Source of the DNA: Bartonella sp. AU16XJBT
GTDB taxonomy: Bacteria; Pseudomonadota; Alphaproteobacteria; Rhizobiales; Rhizobiaceae
NCBI RefSeq assembly: GCF_028618665.1
Contig: NZ_JAQITF010000014.1
Location: 1-33,852, forward strand
DNA: 33,852 nucleotides
Reading direction: 5' to 3'
Part shown: positions 1 to 9,849 of the stretch, in pieces
Position numbering within the stretch: position 1 is the first letter of the stretch
Layout of the letters: every line of letters starts with the position of its first letter
Notes under the pieces: generated by a model
Seen by the model: the letters and a program-made list of their open reading frames with translations, nothing else
The model's database searches: none
Told to the model about the DNA's origin: nothing
Position numbers and translations under genes: made by a program

Positions 1-250
1 AATAAAAATAATATTTTGTATATTGTATTTTTATAATTTGTAATTTTATTTTTACATTCTCAAAAAAAATAAATAAATTTTATCTTATATTTTTTATATT
101 TGTGATATATCACATATTATGTATGATATGTGATAGAATAAAATCATATTTTAACATGTGAGAATTTCGTTTTTCTTATTGTATATTATGACAAAAAAGA
201 GGTGTTTATTTGATTTTTTTGTGTTTTGGCAATTTTATAGAATAATTGAA

Positions 251-279
251 TTGACAAAAAAGATTTTTGTACAATATGA
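251..279 (+). promoter_or_regulatory. Candidate promoter of mucR
   Basis: A perfect TTGACA lies at 251-256. AT-rich -10 candidates follow around 272-279 (AATATG or ATATGA, spacer 16-17), about 90 bases before the mucR ATG. The rest of 1-367 is very AT-rich and holds no gene I can support. It does contain a 14-base perfect palindrome, TGTGATATATCACA (101-114). Confidence 0.4.
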
Positions 280-325
280 AACCCATGTGCATGAGATCTT
301 TATATTATGAGTATATGCACTATAT

Positions 326-355
326 CTCGATTTTGAATTACTCGATTTTGAATTA
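326..355 (+). repeat. Tandem 15-bp direct repeat before mucR
   Basis: CTCGATTTTGAATTA occurs twice with no gap (326-340 and 341-355). The second copy ends just before the AAAGGA ribosome-binding site of mucR. Its place in the 5' leader suggests a regulator site, or a slippage product that alters the leader. Confidence 0.75.
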
Positions 356-367
356 AAGGAAACAAGA

Positions 368-805
368 ATGGAACATCGTGCAGTCTTAGAGACTGAAAGC
401 AATTTAGTTATTACATTGGTTGCTGATATTGTTGCTGCCTACGTGAGTAATAATTCTATTCGACCGACTGAAGTGCCAAGTTTGATTGCTGATGTCCATG
501 CTGCTTTTCGTAAAGCAGGGAATTTAGAGTTAACAGAAGCCGAAGTCGAAAAACAAAGGCCTGCCGTTAATCCAAAGCGTTCAGTATTTCCTGATTATCT
601 AATTTGTCTTGAAGATGGAAAAAAATTCAAATCTCTCAAACGTCATCTCATGACACATTATGGGATGTTGCCAGAGGAATATCGTGAAAAATGGCAGTTA
701 GATAGTTCGTACCCTATGGTGGCGCCTAATTATGCAAAAACACGATCAGCTTTAGCCAAAGAAATGGGCCTTGGACGCAAAAGCAAACGGAAAAAAGCTA
801 AATAG
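368..805 (+). CDS. mucR: Ros/MucR family transcriptional regulator
   Basis: This 145-residue protein has the layout of the Ros/MucR family, zinc-finger DNA-binding regulators of surface polysaccharide, motility and virulence genes in Hyphomicrobiales. The N-terminal helical part (about 1-60) matches the oligomerisation region. The finger core lies at about 79-100 (ICLEDGKKFKSLKRHLMTHY). Only one cysteine is present and the second ligand position is Asp, as in MucR-type fingers that bind DNA with altered or absent zinc coordination. The C-terminus is basic (KSKRKKAK). An AAAGGA ribosome-binding site precedes the ATG. It stands alone and convergent with sufE. The family is autoregulated, so the tandem repeat just upstream is a plausible operator. 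Confidence 0.93.
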   Translation: MEHRAVLETESNLVITLVADIVAAYVSNNSIRPTEVPSLIADVHAAFRKAGNLELTEAEVEKQRPAVNPKRSVFPDYLICLEDGKKFKSLKRHLMTHYGMLPEEYREKWQLDSSYPMVAPNYAKTRSALAKEMGLGRKSKRKKAK

Positions 806-909
806 TCATATTTTATGGTTTCTGTATAAATTTATATATAAAATTGCTTTTTAGAATGCACATTTTCTGTGGTGTTTTTTTGTGTGTGTCGCAATTTTTA
901 GAAGGGGAG

Positions 910-1320
910 TTATATATAGCTTTCGTTACGAATTCGTTTGATCATTGATTTCAGACCATTGGATCGTTGAGGTGTAAGATTTTCATTCAAACCAAGTTTT
1001 TCAAAGAGGCCTTGAGCATCAGAGTTGCGAATTTCAGAGGCTTTTTTACCTGAATAAAAAGCAAGAAGAATATAAATGAGTCCACGTACAATATGGGCAT
1101 CAGAATCACCTTGAAATGTTAAGATTGGGTCTTCTGAATTATTACGTGACGATAAAAGCCACACTTGGCTGACACAACCAGGAACTTTGTGGGCATCGTT
1201 TCGAGCACTTTCCGGAAAAGGCGGCAATTCATGGCCAAGCTCAATGACATAACGATAACGATCTTCCCAATTATCCAAAAGCGAAAAGTTCTCTATAATA
1301 TTATTGATTGTTTCCGCCAT
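910..1320 (-). CDS. sufE: SufE family cysteine desulfuration protein
   Basis: This 136-residue protein is of normal SufE length. SufE takes the persulfide sulfur from the cysteine desulfurase SufS and passes it to the SufBCD scaffold for Fe-S cluster assembly in the cytoplasm. The active-site segment VPGCVSQVW holds the acceptor cysteine near residue 49, and the N-terminal LDNWEDRYRYVIELG matches the family's opening helix. It is transcribed towards mucR with about 100 bases between the stop codons. The suf operon itself is not in the window, which is common for this stand-alone gene in the order. Confidence 0.93.
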   Translation of the reverse strand: MAETINNIIENFSLLDNWEDRYRYVIELGHELPPFPESARNDAHKVPGCVSQVWLLSSRNNSEDPILTFQGDSDAHIVRGLIYILLAFYSGKKASEIRNSDAQGLFEKLGLNENLTPQRSNGLKSMIKRIRNESYI

Positions 1321-1499
1321 TATCTTAGTCCTGTTTCCTTTTAATAATCATGTTGAATATATTTATTGATAGATAAGTATTTATTTTTCCTAACATAACA
1401 AATATGAAGAACGTTAAAAATTCTTATTTTAGGATAACATTGTATGATTTTGTAAGAATTCTTGTATTTCCATTTTTTGAGAAGCATTAGGGAGAATAT

Positions 1500-1808
1500 C
1501 TATATATTTTTGTTCCCTAATATGTGCCCTAAATATTCATAAGCAGCTCTTGCACCGTAATATGCGCGTTCGCCAAGTAAACTTAAAAAGGACTTCCCTA
1601 CTTTACAGGTTTCTATATTACGATCACAAAATGTTCCTAAGTCATTTAAAGCTTCCTTAAAAGCAATAATCACATCGCTTGTTATTATCTCATTATTTTT
1701 TGAGTTAGAAGAATGGTTACTGCTTGGATTTGCTACAAAAAATGAAATAATGATAAAAATAAAAAACAAAAAAAATGATAATTTGATTAAAAAACGTATC
1801 ATGGGCAA
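1500..1808 (-). CDS. DUF5330-like small membrane-anchored protein
   Basis: This is a 102-residue protein of unknown function. Residues 7-26 are strongly hydrophobic (FLIKLSFFLFFIFIIISFFV) and form a membrane anchor or uncleaved signal. The remainder would face the periplasm and ends in a short helical region with two cysteines (CDRNIETCKVG) and an alanine/tyrosine-rich segment. That pattern fits the DUF5330 family of Hyphomicrobiales, which is often found next to sufE as here. The two cysteines could form a disulfide. The family assignment is from memory of its pattern. Confidence 0.65.
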   Translation of the reverse strand: MPMIRFLIKLSFFLFFIFIIISFFVANPSSNHSSNSKNNEIITSDVIIAFKEALNDLGTFCDRNIETCKVGKSFLSLLGERAYYGARAAYEYLGHILGNKNI

Positions 1809-2963
1809 TCAATGTAGTGCAGTGGTAAATGCAATAAAAGGAGTATTTTACACACTGCTTCTTTATAAAAAATTTATAAAATGATTTTTTTATAAAATGG
1901 AGTACTCATTTATTGGTCCTATATCATTGGCTTTTTTATAAATATGATTACAATGTCGCTGTATAAAAATGGGATACATTGTCTATTCGGTAAAAAAAAT
2001 AACACCAAAATTATGATGAAATATCATATAGTTAAAAGCTTATTATATATAATGAACGATGATAAAAAATAAGAGAGATAATCATAATCGTGCATAAGGA
2101 GTAGGAAGTTTACACCCCGCATTTTTAGCCTTTTATTCCACAAGAAAGTGTAGCGATAAGATAAGAATTACACACATATCCAATTTATTTTCTCTATTGT
2201 GTACATACTTATTTTAAATAATAATCCATCATTTTAAGCTTCGTTGAAAGGGCTAAAGGAGAGTCAAAATTTGTTATTTGGACTCTCTGTCGTTATAATA
2301 TTTTATATTGTCTATAAAATTTTTACTGGCATGTTATGAAAATGATCAACATGTCGATAAAAATATTCAAAAAATAGATGCATCTCTTATAATTTCATCT
2401 CAAGCCAAGATTTTTCTATAACATTGTAAACATCAATTTAATTAATACTTATGAAAATTATTGAATATGAATAGAAGGAATTTATGCAAAAATATAATAC
2501 CATTAAGAGATAATCGTTCTTACCAAACCGTTTACGAATAAGTAACCCTCTATATGTAAATTATAAAGAATAATGATGATTATCATTAGTTTAGCGTGAT
2601 AGGAAAATATTCTCAACTTGATTTTAAACAATAGGCAAGCATATGCTCCAAAAATGGAGAATGTATTATTGTTTAGATGATTAGATGTGATAATGCTCGT
2701 TTGAAAACATCAACATGATCTTGAGTATTAATCATTTGGTGTTTTCTTTGACATATTAAAGATTTGTAAAATATGAAATTGATAAAAGTTGATAAGAGCT
2801 CTTATTGATTTATCGACTTATAAATGGATATAATGAAACTGCTTATTTGAGAAGTTTGAAAGGAAAAAGCAATAATATCAATGCACTTCTTTCTAGCTTG
2901 AAATAAGAAATAATTTACATTCGTTTCTTTGTGAAAAATAAACGCAACTGAAAATCAAAACTA
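1809..2963. other. Gene-poor AT-rich spacer
   Basis: This 1.15-kb stretch has stops in all frames and no reading frame I can support. Its one notable motif is an inverted repeat at about 2571-2588, TAATGAT-GATT-ATCATTA, with 7-base perfect arms. It lies about 375 bases before the next gene. I see no tRNA or other RNA fold. Confidence 0.6.
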
Positions 2964-3806
2964 ATGGCAAAAAAGCGAAAGACGTCCCGAAAAAAAACTG
3001 TAAAACAGCGTAAATACCATAGTAGTATTTTTATCACTCTTCTCCTGATAATTTTTCATTTTATTTTTTGGATCGCAAAAACTCTTTATTTCTATACACG
3101 AAAAAATACTTTATTTTTTGTTGGCTCTCTTCTTTTTATCATCAGTTTTTTCTTTGTTTCATTTAATGCTTTATTTTCACAAATGACAACACATCAAAAT
3201 ATTTTAACTCAAATGACGTTTTCTTCTGCTCAAAGTATAGGAAAAAACTCTAATTTATCCGAAAAAGAAGCAAAATCACCAGAATTCTCTCGTGTAACTT
3301 CACTCCATTCTCCAAATCATCACCACACAAATTCACCTTTTCCCCCTCAATCAGCAAGCATGCTGGAAAAGCAAAAAGAACTCGCAGAATTAGGACTTTA
3401 TGATGGACCTTTAGATGGACTGGATGGACCTAAAACGCGTCGTGCCATCGCTTTATCGGAACAACAAGCTACTCAAAAAAGGCAAAATAATGTTTTATCC
3501 AATCCCACAACAGATGAAATTGCGATATTAATTAAACAGAGCGAAATAGAAATGGCAAATAATACAACAACAAGAAATATAACAAATTCGAAAGAAGCTA
3601 TTTTAGATCTTTCTGTTGAAGATATTTTACAGGTGCAAAAAGCTTTACGTAATTTTGGTCATGAAGAAGTTCTTGTCACAGGAATAGAAGATCAAAAGAC
3701 GATAGAAGCCTTAAAACAGTTTCAAAAAATGTTTGATCTTCCTATCACGGGAAAAATTAACCACACAATTTTGATGAAAATGCGTGAAATTGGTTTATTA
3801 AATTAA
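2964..3806 (+). CDS. Membrane-anchored peptidoglycan-binding protein
   Basis: This 280-residue protein has a very basic N-terminus (KKRKTSRKKTVKQRKY, about 3-18). Two hydrophobic stretches follow (about 22-37 and 48-68) that anchor it in the inner membrane. A Ser/Pro/His-rich linker leads to two PG_binding_1-type repeats: one at about 132-165 with YDGPLDGLDGPKTRRAI, and one at about 218-278 with the ITGKINHTILMKM ending. Such repeats bind peptidoglycan. No hydrolase domain is present, so the likely role is structural or in localisation at the cell wall. It stands alone between long spacers. The ATG follows a weak Shine-Dalgarno sequence. Confidence 0.75.
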   Translation: MAKKRKTSRKKTVKQRKYHSSIFITLLLIIFHFIFWIAKTLYFYTRKNTLFFVGSLLFIISFFFVSFNALFSQMTTHQNILTQMTFSSAQSIGKNSNLSEKEAKSPEFSRVTSLHSPNHHHTNSPFPPQSASMLEKQKELAELGLYDGPLDGLDGPKTRRAIALSEQQATQKRQNNVLSNPTTDEIAILIKQSEIEMANNTTTRNITNSKEAILDLSVEDILQVQKALRNFGHEEVLVTGIEDQKTIEALKQFQKMFDLPITGKINHTILMKMREIGLLN

Positions 3807-4796
3807 AGCGTATTCATCTATTATTATAAAAACAATCTCTTGATTAATAATGATCATTTATCATCTGCTTATTTAATGTCCCCCAATATAAAAATATTCC
3901 TCCACCGCAACCCCTTTTATATTAAATAATCAGAATGGTTTTCTTACACATTCCATATTCAATCATATAATTTGCTCGCAAGGAGGGCACGACCAGTTAC
4001 AGAAAAAAGAAATCATTGTAAGAGAGCAAAGCACTTGTTTTAAAATTTTTATTGCTTCTGATGATAAATGAATACGAAATTCTGTTGTTGCATCACGCCT
4101 TCCTTTCATATTCTCGAGCCAGAAATTATCCATATTACTGTCAATTTGATTTTGTGAATATGACGCAAAGAATATGTATGAACACCTGTAAGAATAAGTG
4201 GGCGAAAAATCAATGGCGTTATGGTTTTTATTTTGCAAAGTGTTTTAAAAAAGCCGGCACATTTCTCCAATTCATTACTGAAAAGTTTTGTATTTTATGG
4301 CATTGTTTTCTAAAAAAACCGTGCTTTTGTTATTGCTTGTAAAGAAATATTCAATCCTCATTCAATCGCATGTTTGTGATAAAGACTAGAGCGTACTTTC
4401 TCTGCTCTTGTAGCTTTTAATGCCAAATGGGTGCAAACGTATTGTATATCTCTGTTTGTGTAATCTCTTAAAACAGGGAGGAAGCTTAATTTGGATAGAA
4501 TATAAAGTTTTAAGGATAGAAACCACTTCTCATCTTGACCATTTTCTTTTCATTCAGCTTTACGACTTTCCAAGATATCTAAAGCAGTGCTTTCTTTTAT
4601 AAATGATGGAGCTTATTTCTCACACTTTTATTTATCACGTGTCTTTTTAGGTTCACCCTCTCACGTAAAACAAAACGTGTCCCAAACGGAATATACTTTG
4701 CCATTCACGAGGCTTTCTTTAGAGAAGCATCTCTCAAAGTACCTAAGCCCATTTTGCAATAACGCCTATGAATAATATAATAGCAGCTCCACTAGG

Positions 4797-5103
4797 CGCT
4801 ATCATCTTGACGCTTGTGAAGCAATTACCACACTGTACCTACCTTCAATGTTGCGATAGCTCTTGGCACTTGAAACGATTCATAAGAGGCATATCCTTGC
4901 TTTATTTTTTATCTACGTGGTTCTCCCGGCCTGTAAAGAGCAAAAAATATGGTTTTGATTGATTCAATTATAAAAGAAATTGAAATAAGAAAATCTTATG
5001 ATAGTTGGGACTCTCATTCAATATGAAAAATTAAAATTATTATTATTATAATCAATATCTTATATAAATTTTAGATTCCTTCACAAGCGTAAAGATGATA
5101 GCG
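4797..5103. repeat. 307-bp segment bounded by 25-bp inverted arms
   Basis: The left arm is 4797-4821 (starts CGCTATCATCTTGACG) and the right arm is 5079-5103 (ends GATGATAGCG). They are reverse complements with one mismatch in 25 bases. The arms enclose one copy of the dispersed repeat. The size and arms resemble a MITE-like element or a small inversion unit. No transposase is present, and I did not find a target-site duplication. Confidence 0.6.
4828..5005 (-). repeat. Dispersed repeat family, copy A
   Basis: Read on the minus strand this runs from AAGATTTTCTTATTTCAA, through TTGAATCAATCAAAA, to CCTCTTATGAATCG and GCAACATTGAAGGTAGG. The same order of blocks recurs at 11115-11302 (minus) and 14673-14806 (plus), with many substitutions and small indels. 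The blocks around CTTATGAA look like a ribosome-binding site and start codon of a dead small gene. Confidence 0.65.
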
Positions 5104-5467
5104 TACAGTGGGTTTTATAAACACTGGGGGGGATTTTATAATTTCAGGGAATTTTAAATAATCCCATTTCACGAGTGATGACGTGAAATGGGTTAAAAGA
5201 CGTTTCTTCAAAACAGTCCATAAATGCACAAAATAAATGCATTTGTTTGGAACATTCTGTTTTGGGTGAGAAGACCATCCCCCTATTAAAAAGCAAATGT
5301 GTGAATCAACTACACAATAGTGGGTCACTCTCTATCAAAAGTCCCGTCAATATTGAAAGTATATTAATAATACATCTTTGTTCTATCCTGCTTTATATTT
5401 TCTCTCATAAATCTCTCAAAAATATACTTTCTTCACGTGATATAACTTATAGTGCATTCTAGAAGTG

Positions 5468-5498
5468 CTTTTATTTTCCTTAAGGAAGGAAATAAAAA
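5468..5498 (-). terminator. Terminator-like hairpin after ppdK
   Basis: CTTTTATTTTCCTT and AAGGAAGGAAATAAAAAG form long, nearly complementary arms around TTAAGG. On the minus strand this lies about 57 bases past the ppdK stop, and T-rich flanks occur on both sides. It fits a bidirectional intrinsic terminator. Confidence 0.55.
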
Positions 5499-5554
5499 GA
5501 ATGTATATAAAAATTTATTTCAAGAGTAACGATACAATAAAAAATATTAACCCA

Positions 5555-8221
5555 TTATATCCTTTTTGCTATTGCGGCCTGTGCTGCTGCTAAGCGAGCA
5601 ATGGGAACTCTAAAAGGAGAACATGACACATAATCTAGGTTATTTTCTTCACATAAGGCAATAGAAGCAGGATCGCCTCCATGTTCACCACAAATTCCCA
5701 ATTTTATTTTTGCACGCTTTGAGCGTCCACGCTGTGCAGCAATGCTAATCAGTTCTCCGACACCATCACGGTCAATAGATATGAAAGGATCTAGCTCTAA
5801 AAGACCTTTTTGAAAATAGGTTGCCAAAAAAGGAGCAGCATCATCACGGGAAATTCCAAAAGTAGTTTGTGTCAAATCGTTTGTTCCAAATGAAAAAAAT
5901 TCCGCCGTTTCAGCGATATCATCGGCTCGAAGCGCTGCTCTTGGAAGCTCAATCATGGTCCCAACCATATACTGAATAGTGCTTCCCTTTTCTTTCATCA
6001 CTTCCTCAGCAACCGCATCAATACGCGCTTTTACAAAATCGAGTTCAGATTTAAGTGCAATAAGTGGTACCATAATTTCAAGCATGACAGAAGATCCGGA
6101 CTTTTGGGCAGCTTCTGTTGCTGCTTCAAAAATCGCCCGCGCTTGCATTTCGGCAATTTCAGGATAAGTAATAGCTAAACGGCATCCTCGTAACCCAAGC
6201 ATAGGGTTAAATTCGTGCAACTGCTGTGCACGTTCAGAAAGCACTTCAGCAGAAACGCCCATAGCTTTTGCAACATCAAGAATTTCTGCATCGGTTTTTG
6301 GTAAGAATTCATGGAGTGGTGGATCGAGCAAGCGAATGGTCACAGGTAAACCAGACATAATTTCAAATAATTCACTAAAATCTGAACGCTGCATTGGCAA
6401 AAGCTTGGCTAATGCTTTGCGACGTCCACTTTCATCATGGCTTAAAATCATTTCACGCATGGCAACGATACGTTCACCAGAAAAAAACATATGCTCCGTA
6501 CGGCAAAGACCAATACCTTCAGCCCCAAAAGAACGCCCCATACGGGCATCAGATGGTGTCTCAGCATTGGCGCGAACTCTTATACGTCGCATCCCATCAG
6601 CCCATTCCATTAATTTTGCAAAGTCTCCGCAAAGCTCAGGCTGCAACATCGCGACCTTCCCTTTGAAAATTTCCCCACTTCCACCATCAATCGTGATAAT
6701 ATCACCCTTTTTAAAACTTTCTCCTGAGGCAAGCAGTGTATTTGTGTTATAATCAATTCGCACACTGCCAGCACCAGAAATACATGGCTTTCCCATCCCC
6801 CGCGCTACAACAGCAGCGTGGCTTGTCATGCCGCCACGCGTTGTTAAGATTCCTTCAGCAGCATGCATACCATGAATATCTTCTGGGCTTGTTTCTACAC
6901 GAACCAAAATAACTTTGCGCCCTTCTGCCAATGCTGTTTCTGCCTCTTCTGAAGTAAAAACAATTTCACCCGTTGCGGCTCCAGGAGAAGCCGGTAAACC
7001 ACGTCCGATAATCAAACGTTCTGCTTTGGGATCCAATGTTGGGTGTAAAAGTTGGTCAAGTGATTTTGCATCAATACGCATCACAGCCTCTTCACGACTG
7101 ATTAACCCTTCTTCAACCATTTCAATTGCCATCTTGAGAGCCGCACGCGCTGTGCGCTTTCCTGAACGAGTCTGCAGCATCCATAATTTACCTTTTTCAA
7201 TGGTAAATTCGAGATCTTGCATATCCCGATAATGCTGCTCAAGTTTTTGTGCGATCTGACATAACTTCAAAAAAGCTTCGGGCATGATTTTTTCTAAAGA
7301 CGGCTTATTTGAACCAGCAACAATACGTGCATTTTCTGTAATATTTTGAGGCGTTCGAATACCCGCCACAACATCTTCTCCTTGCGCATTTACTAAAAAT
7401 TCACCGTAAAGTTCTTTTTGCCCTGTCGACGGATTGCGTGTAAAAGCAACACCTGTTGCCGAATCTTCTCCCATGTTACCAAAAACCATCGCTTGCACAT
7501 TAACTGCCGTTCCCCAACTTTCAGGAATGCTATGTAAACGACGATAAGTAACTGCGCGTGCTGTCATCCAACTTGAAAAAACGGCTCCAATCGCCCCCCA
7601 TAACTGTTGTTCCGGATCTTGTGGAAAAGGGCTTCCTAATTTTTCTTCAACATAGGTTTTATAAGAAATAATAACATTCTTCCAATCATCTGCTGTCATT
7701 TCTGTATCAATAGTATAACCATTGCGTGCTTTTGCTTCATCAAGAATCTCTTCAAAATACGAATGGTCTAACCCCAAAACAACGTTAGAATACATCTGGA
7801 TAAAACGCCGATAACTATCATAAGCAAAACGTTCATTATTGGCTTGTAAAGCAATCGCTTTTACAGTTTCATCATTCATGCCAAGGTTCAGCACTGTATC
7901 CATCATCCCTGGCATAGAAGCCCGTGCCCCTGAACGAACAGAAAGCAAAAGTGGTCTTTGTTCATTGCCAAATTCACGTCCTGTTTGTTCAGCAACGCGT
8001 CTTAGTGCTTTGTTCACAGATTCTTGTAGCTCTTCTGGATATGATTTGTCATGGGCATAATAAAAATTACAAACTTCTGTTGTCAGAGTAAAACCGGGCG
8101 GTACAGGCAAACCAAGATTACTCATTTCTGCCAAATTAGCGCCTTTACCTCCGAGAAGATTACGCTCGCTTGCCCTTCCTTCTGAGCTGCCATCTCCAAA
8201 ACTATAAACCCATTTTTTCAT
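5555..8221 (-). CDS. ppdK: Pyruvate, phosphate dikinase
   Basis: This 888-residue enzyme is of normal length for PPDK, which interconverts ATP + pyruvate + phosphate and AMP + PEP + diphosphate in the cytosol. The N-terminal ATP-grasp domain opens with FGDGSSEG and GGKGANLAEM. The central phosphohistidine domain contains the swivelling-His motif GGMTSHAAVVARGMGKP (His near residue 465). The C-terminal PEP/pyruvate TIM barrel contains TNDLTQTTFG and LGICGEHGGDP, with the catalytic Cys near 840. All key motifs are present, so I take it as functional. It is monocistronic with a terminator-like hairpin after the stop. A GGAGG-like site (on the minus strand) precedes the ATG. Confidence 0.97.
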   Translation of the reverse strand: MKKWVYSFGDGSSEGRASERNLLGGKGANLAEMSNLGLPVPPGFTLTTEVCNFYYAHDKSYPEELQESVNKALRRVAEQTGREFGNEQRPLLLSVRSGARASMPGMMDTVLNLGMNDETVKAIALQANNERFAYDSYRRFIQMYSNVVLGLDHSYFEEILDEAKARNGYTIDTEMTADDWKNVIISYKTYVEEKLGSPFPQDPEQQLWGAIGAVFSSWMTARAVTYRRLHSIPESWGTAVNVQAMVFGNMGEDSATGVAFTRNPSTGQKELYGEFLVNAQGEDVVAGIRTPQNITENARIVAGSNKPSLEKIMPEAFLKLCQIAQKLEQHYRDMQDLEFTIEKGKLWMLQTRSGKRTARAALKMAIEMVEEGLISREEAVMRIDAKSLDQLLHPTLDPKAERLIIGRGLPASPGAATGEIVFTSEEAETALAEGRKVILVRVETSPEDIHGMHAAEGILTTRGGMTSHAAVVARGMGKPCISGAGSVRIDYNTNTLLASGESFKKGDIITIDGGSGEIFKGKVAMLQPELCGDFAKLMEWADGMRRIRVRANAETPSDARMGRSFGAEGIGLCRTEHMFFSGERIVAMREMILSHDESGRRKALAKLLPMQRSDFSELFEIMSGLPVTIRLLDPPLHEFLPKTDAEILDVAKAMGVSAEVLSERAQQLHEFNPMLGLRGCRLAITYPEIAEMQARAIFEAATEAAQKSGSSVMLEIMVPLIALKSELDFVKARIDAVAEEVMKEKGSTIQYMVGTMIELPRAALRADDIAETAEFFSFGTNDLTQTTFGISRDDAAPFLATYFQKGLLELDPFISIDRDGVGELISIAAQRGRSKRAKIKLGICGEHGGDPASIALCEENNLDYVSCSPFRVPIARLAAAQAAIAKRI

Positions 8222-8398
8222 TGTACAAATCCTCCCATGTTAGTCAAAACATCATTCAACCTAGGCTCATTTAAAAGCAATGTTTTGATTTTAAAATCGG
8301 TAAAACAAAAAATATCGCTTCATAAATGCATAATACCAATCCTTCCAAAAGAAAAAGGACCACAAGTCTCACTTATCCACCTTCTGGAAGATTAAAAT

Positions 8399-9055
8399 TT
8401 AGTTTTTAAGATGATTATCAATCACCGAAAAAAACTCTTCTACTTTCATAGCACCTTCATATTTATCACCATTGATAAAGAAAGTAGGTGTTGCTGTGAC
8501 ACCAAGTTCTTTACCACGCTCAAAAGATGCATTCACTTCATCTAAAATGGACTGATTTTTCAGACACGCAGTAAAACTTTCATCTGTAAAACCCGCCATT
8601 AAGCTAATTTTTTTTAACGGTGTCAGAGCATCTTTTCCCCAAACCCACTCATTTTGTTTTTGAAATAAAACTTCTATCAAAGGAAAATAGCGATCTTCTG
8701 GTGCGCATCGTGCTAACATAAAACCTGCTGTTGCCCGAGGATCAAAAGCATAATCGCGGAAAATCATTTTCACTTTTCCTGTTTTGATATATTTTTTACG
8801 AATTTGAGGAAGGATATCATTATAAAAATGCGCACAATGCGTACATGTCAACGAAGCATACTCAACAATGATGACTGGTGCATCCACCTCTCCCTCAAAG
8901 CGATCCTTTACTTTACCCGATTGAAGAAGCTCAGCCATATCCACTGTTGCAACGGGTTTGACCCCGTGAGCTAAAGCAACTGTTACACTGTTTTGTACAA
9001 TCGTTATGAAGAGAAAAATTATTCCGAAAGATAAAAAAGAGCGATATTTTACCAT
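8399..9055 (-). CDS. DsbA-family periplasmic thiol-disulfide oxidoreductase
   Basis: A thioredoxin-fold protein with the active-site motif CTHC (SLTCTHCAHFY, about 75 residues in) and the cis-proline segment GVTATPTFFINGDKYEG near the C-terminus. Thioredoxin_4/DsbA-like proteins of this type catalyse disulfide formation or reduction in the periplasm. I chose the ATG at 9055 because the protein then starts MVKYRSFLSFGIIFLF, a clean signal peptide with cleavage near ALAHG. An in-frame ATG at 9097 would put 14 polar residues before it. It lies just downstream of the DUF721 gene, as in many alphaproteobacteria. Substrates cannot be told from sequence. Confidence 0.88.
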   Translation of the reverse strand: MVKYRSFLSFGIIFLFITIVQNSVTVALAHGVKPVATVDMAELLQSGKVKDRFEGEVDAPVIIVEYASLTCTHCAHFYNDILPQIRKKYIKTGKVKMIFRDYAFDPRATAGFMLARCAPEDRYFPLIEVLFQKQNEWVWGKDALTPLKKISLMAGFTDESFTACLKNQSILDEVNASFERGKELGVTATPTFFINGDKYEGAMKVEEFFSVIDNHLKN

Positions 9056-9138
9056 AAATAATACTTTTCTGTTGTTATTAAACGAATAGGAATCCAATGC
9101 TTTCTCATATATTAAAGAAAAATATATAAAATATCTTG

Positions 9139-9657
9139 CTATTTATTATTTTTTTCCGAGAAAATGCAACAGCCAAGTTCATAAAGTGATTGGCGTAAGC
9201 TTTTATCTTCAATTCCTTCAAGCATTTTTTCCAAGCATTTTTTGTCTTTTTCACTCAAAGCTGTCTTTAGAGGCATATGATTCATAAAAACCGGCATACT
9301 CCTTTGCTCAATCTTGATGCGATCAATAGCAATATAGCCAAAAAATCCATTAATTCTATGAAGCAATTCCTCTGTTTCATGCATCAATTTTAATGCAGCA
9401 AATCCTTCACATGCGACAACAAGTGTTCCTGGCTTAAAAATGTCATCTTGATCTGCGCGACGTTTCCAAATAATTTTAAGGGGCATTGTATGCTCACTGA
9501 TATCATAGCCCGCAATCTGTGACCAATGCTCTATAAGCGCGACATTAAGCCCTGTCCGTTTGCGTAAAACTGGATCAAGTATTTTCAATACCGTCTCAGA
9601 AAGAGAATAAAAAGCATATTTTTTGTGTTGTTTTCTCATTTTTAGATCATTGTTCAA
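9139..9657 (-). CDS. DUF721 / DciA-like protein
   Basis: This 172-residue protein fits the DUF721 family: an N-terminal basic helix, then LKILDPVLRKRTGL, the core block IEHWSQIAGYDISEHTMPLK, and a KH-like fold ending around IDRIKI. DciA proteins of this family load or regulate the replicative helicase DnaB in bacteria that lack DnaC. The function of the alphaproteobacterial version is assigned by family only. It is divergent from mutY, a common arrangement in the group, and about 80 bases upstream of the dsbA-like gene, so it probably shares that transcript. Confidence 0.75.
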   Translation of the reverse strand: MNNDLKMRKQHKKYAFYSLSETVLKILDPVLRKRTGLNVALIEHWSQIAGYDISEHTMPLKIIWKRRADQDDIFKPGTLVVACEGFAALKLMHETEELLHRINGFFGYIAIDRIKIEQRSMPVFMNHMPLKTALSEKDKKCLEKMLEGIEDKSLRQSLYELGCCIFSEKNNK

Positions 9658-9849
9658 CTATTTACTCAATTACAATCATTTGTTTCATCTAAAAATTATC
9701 GCTTTCCCAATTTATAAAATATCAACACAATAGAAATTCTCTCCTCACCAGAATCTCGACAATAAAAATATAAAGAGCAAAAAATATGAATTACCAAATA
9801 AATGCTTTTTTCTTTTGCATTTTACATCTCCCTATGCTTGAAAACAATC

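Larger units (their letters stand above)
3807..5467. other. Long decayed intergenic region
   Basis: About 1.7 kb holds only short overlapping frames of 60-96 codons on both strands. None has a recognisable domain or a good ribosome-binding site, so I annotate no gene. Two structures stand out: a copy of a dispersed repeat (about 4828-5005) and a pair of 25-base inverted arms (4797-4821 and 5079-5103). The region may be the remains of an inactivated gene. Confidence 0.5.

Noticed and set aside
101..114. CRP-like palindrome TGTGATATATCACA
   Set aside because: The half-sites are spaced by 4 bases rather than the 6 needed for CRP, and the region is so AT-rich that such palindromes arise by chance.
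2571..2588. Fur-like inverted repeat TAATGAT-GATT-ATCATTA
   Set aside because: Only the right half fits the Fur 7-1-7 pattern well, and no gene starts within about 375 bases.
3963..4962. Overlapping frames of 60-96 codons on both strands
   Set aside because: Low-complexity, Cys/Phe/Tyr-rich translations with no domain and no translation signals; more like decayed DNA than genes.
6336..6752. 138-codon plus-strand frame opposite ppdK
   Set aside because: It lies antisense to a fully conserved enzyme gene and has the composition of a shadow frame; no ribosome-binding site or family motif.
8222..8398. An smc gene expected downstream of the dsbA-like gene in some relatives
   Set aside because: Only 177 bases separate the dsbA-like gene from ppdK, so smc is not here; I cannot tell from one window whether this is a rearrangement or normal for the genus.
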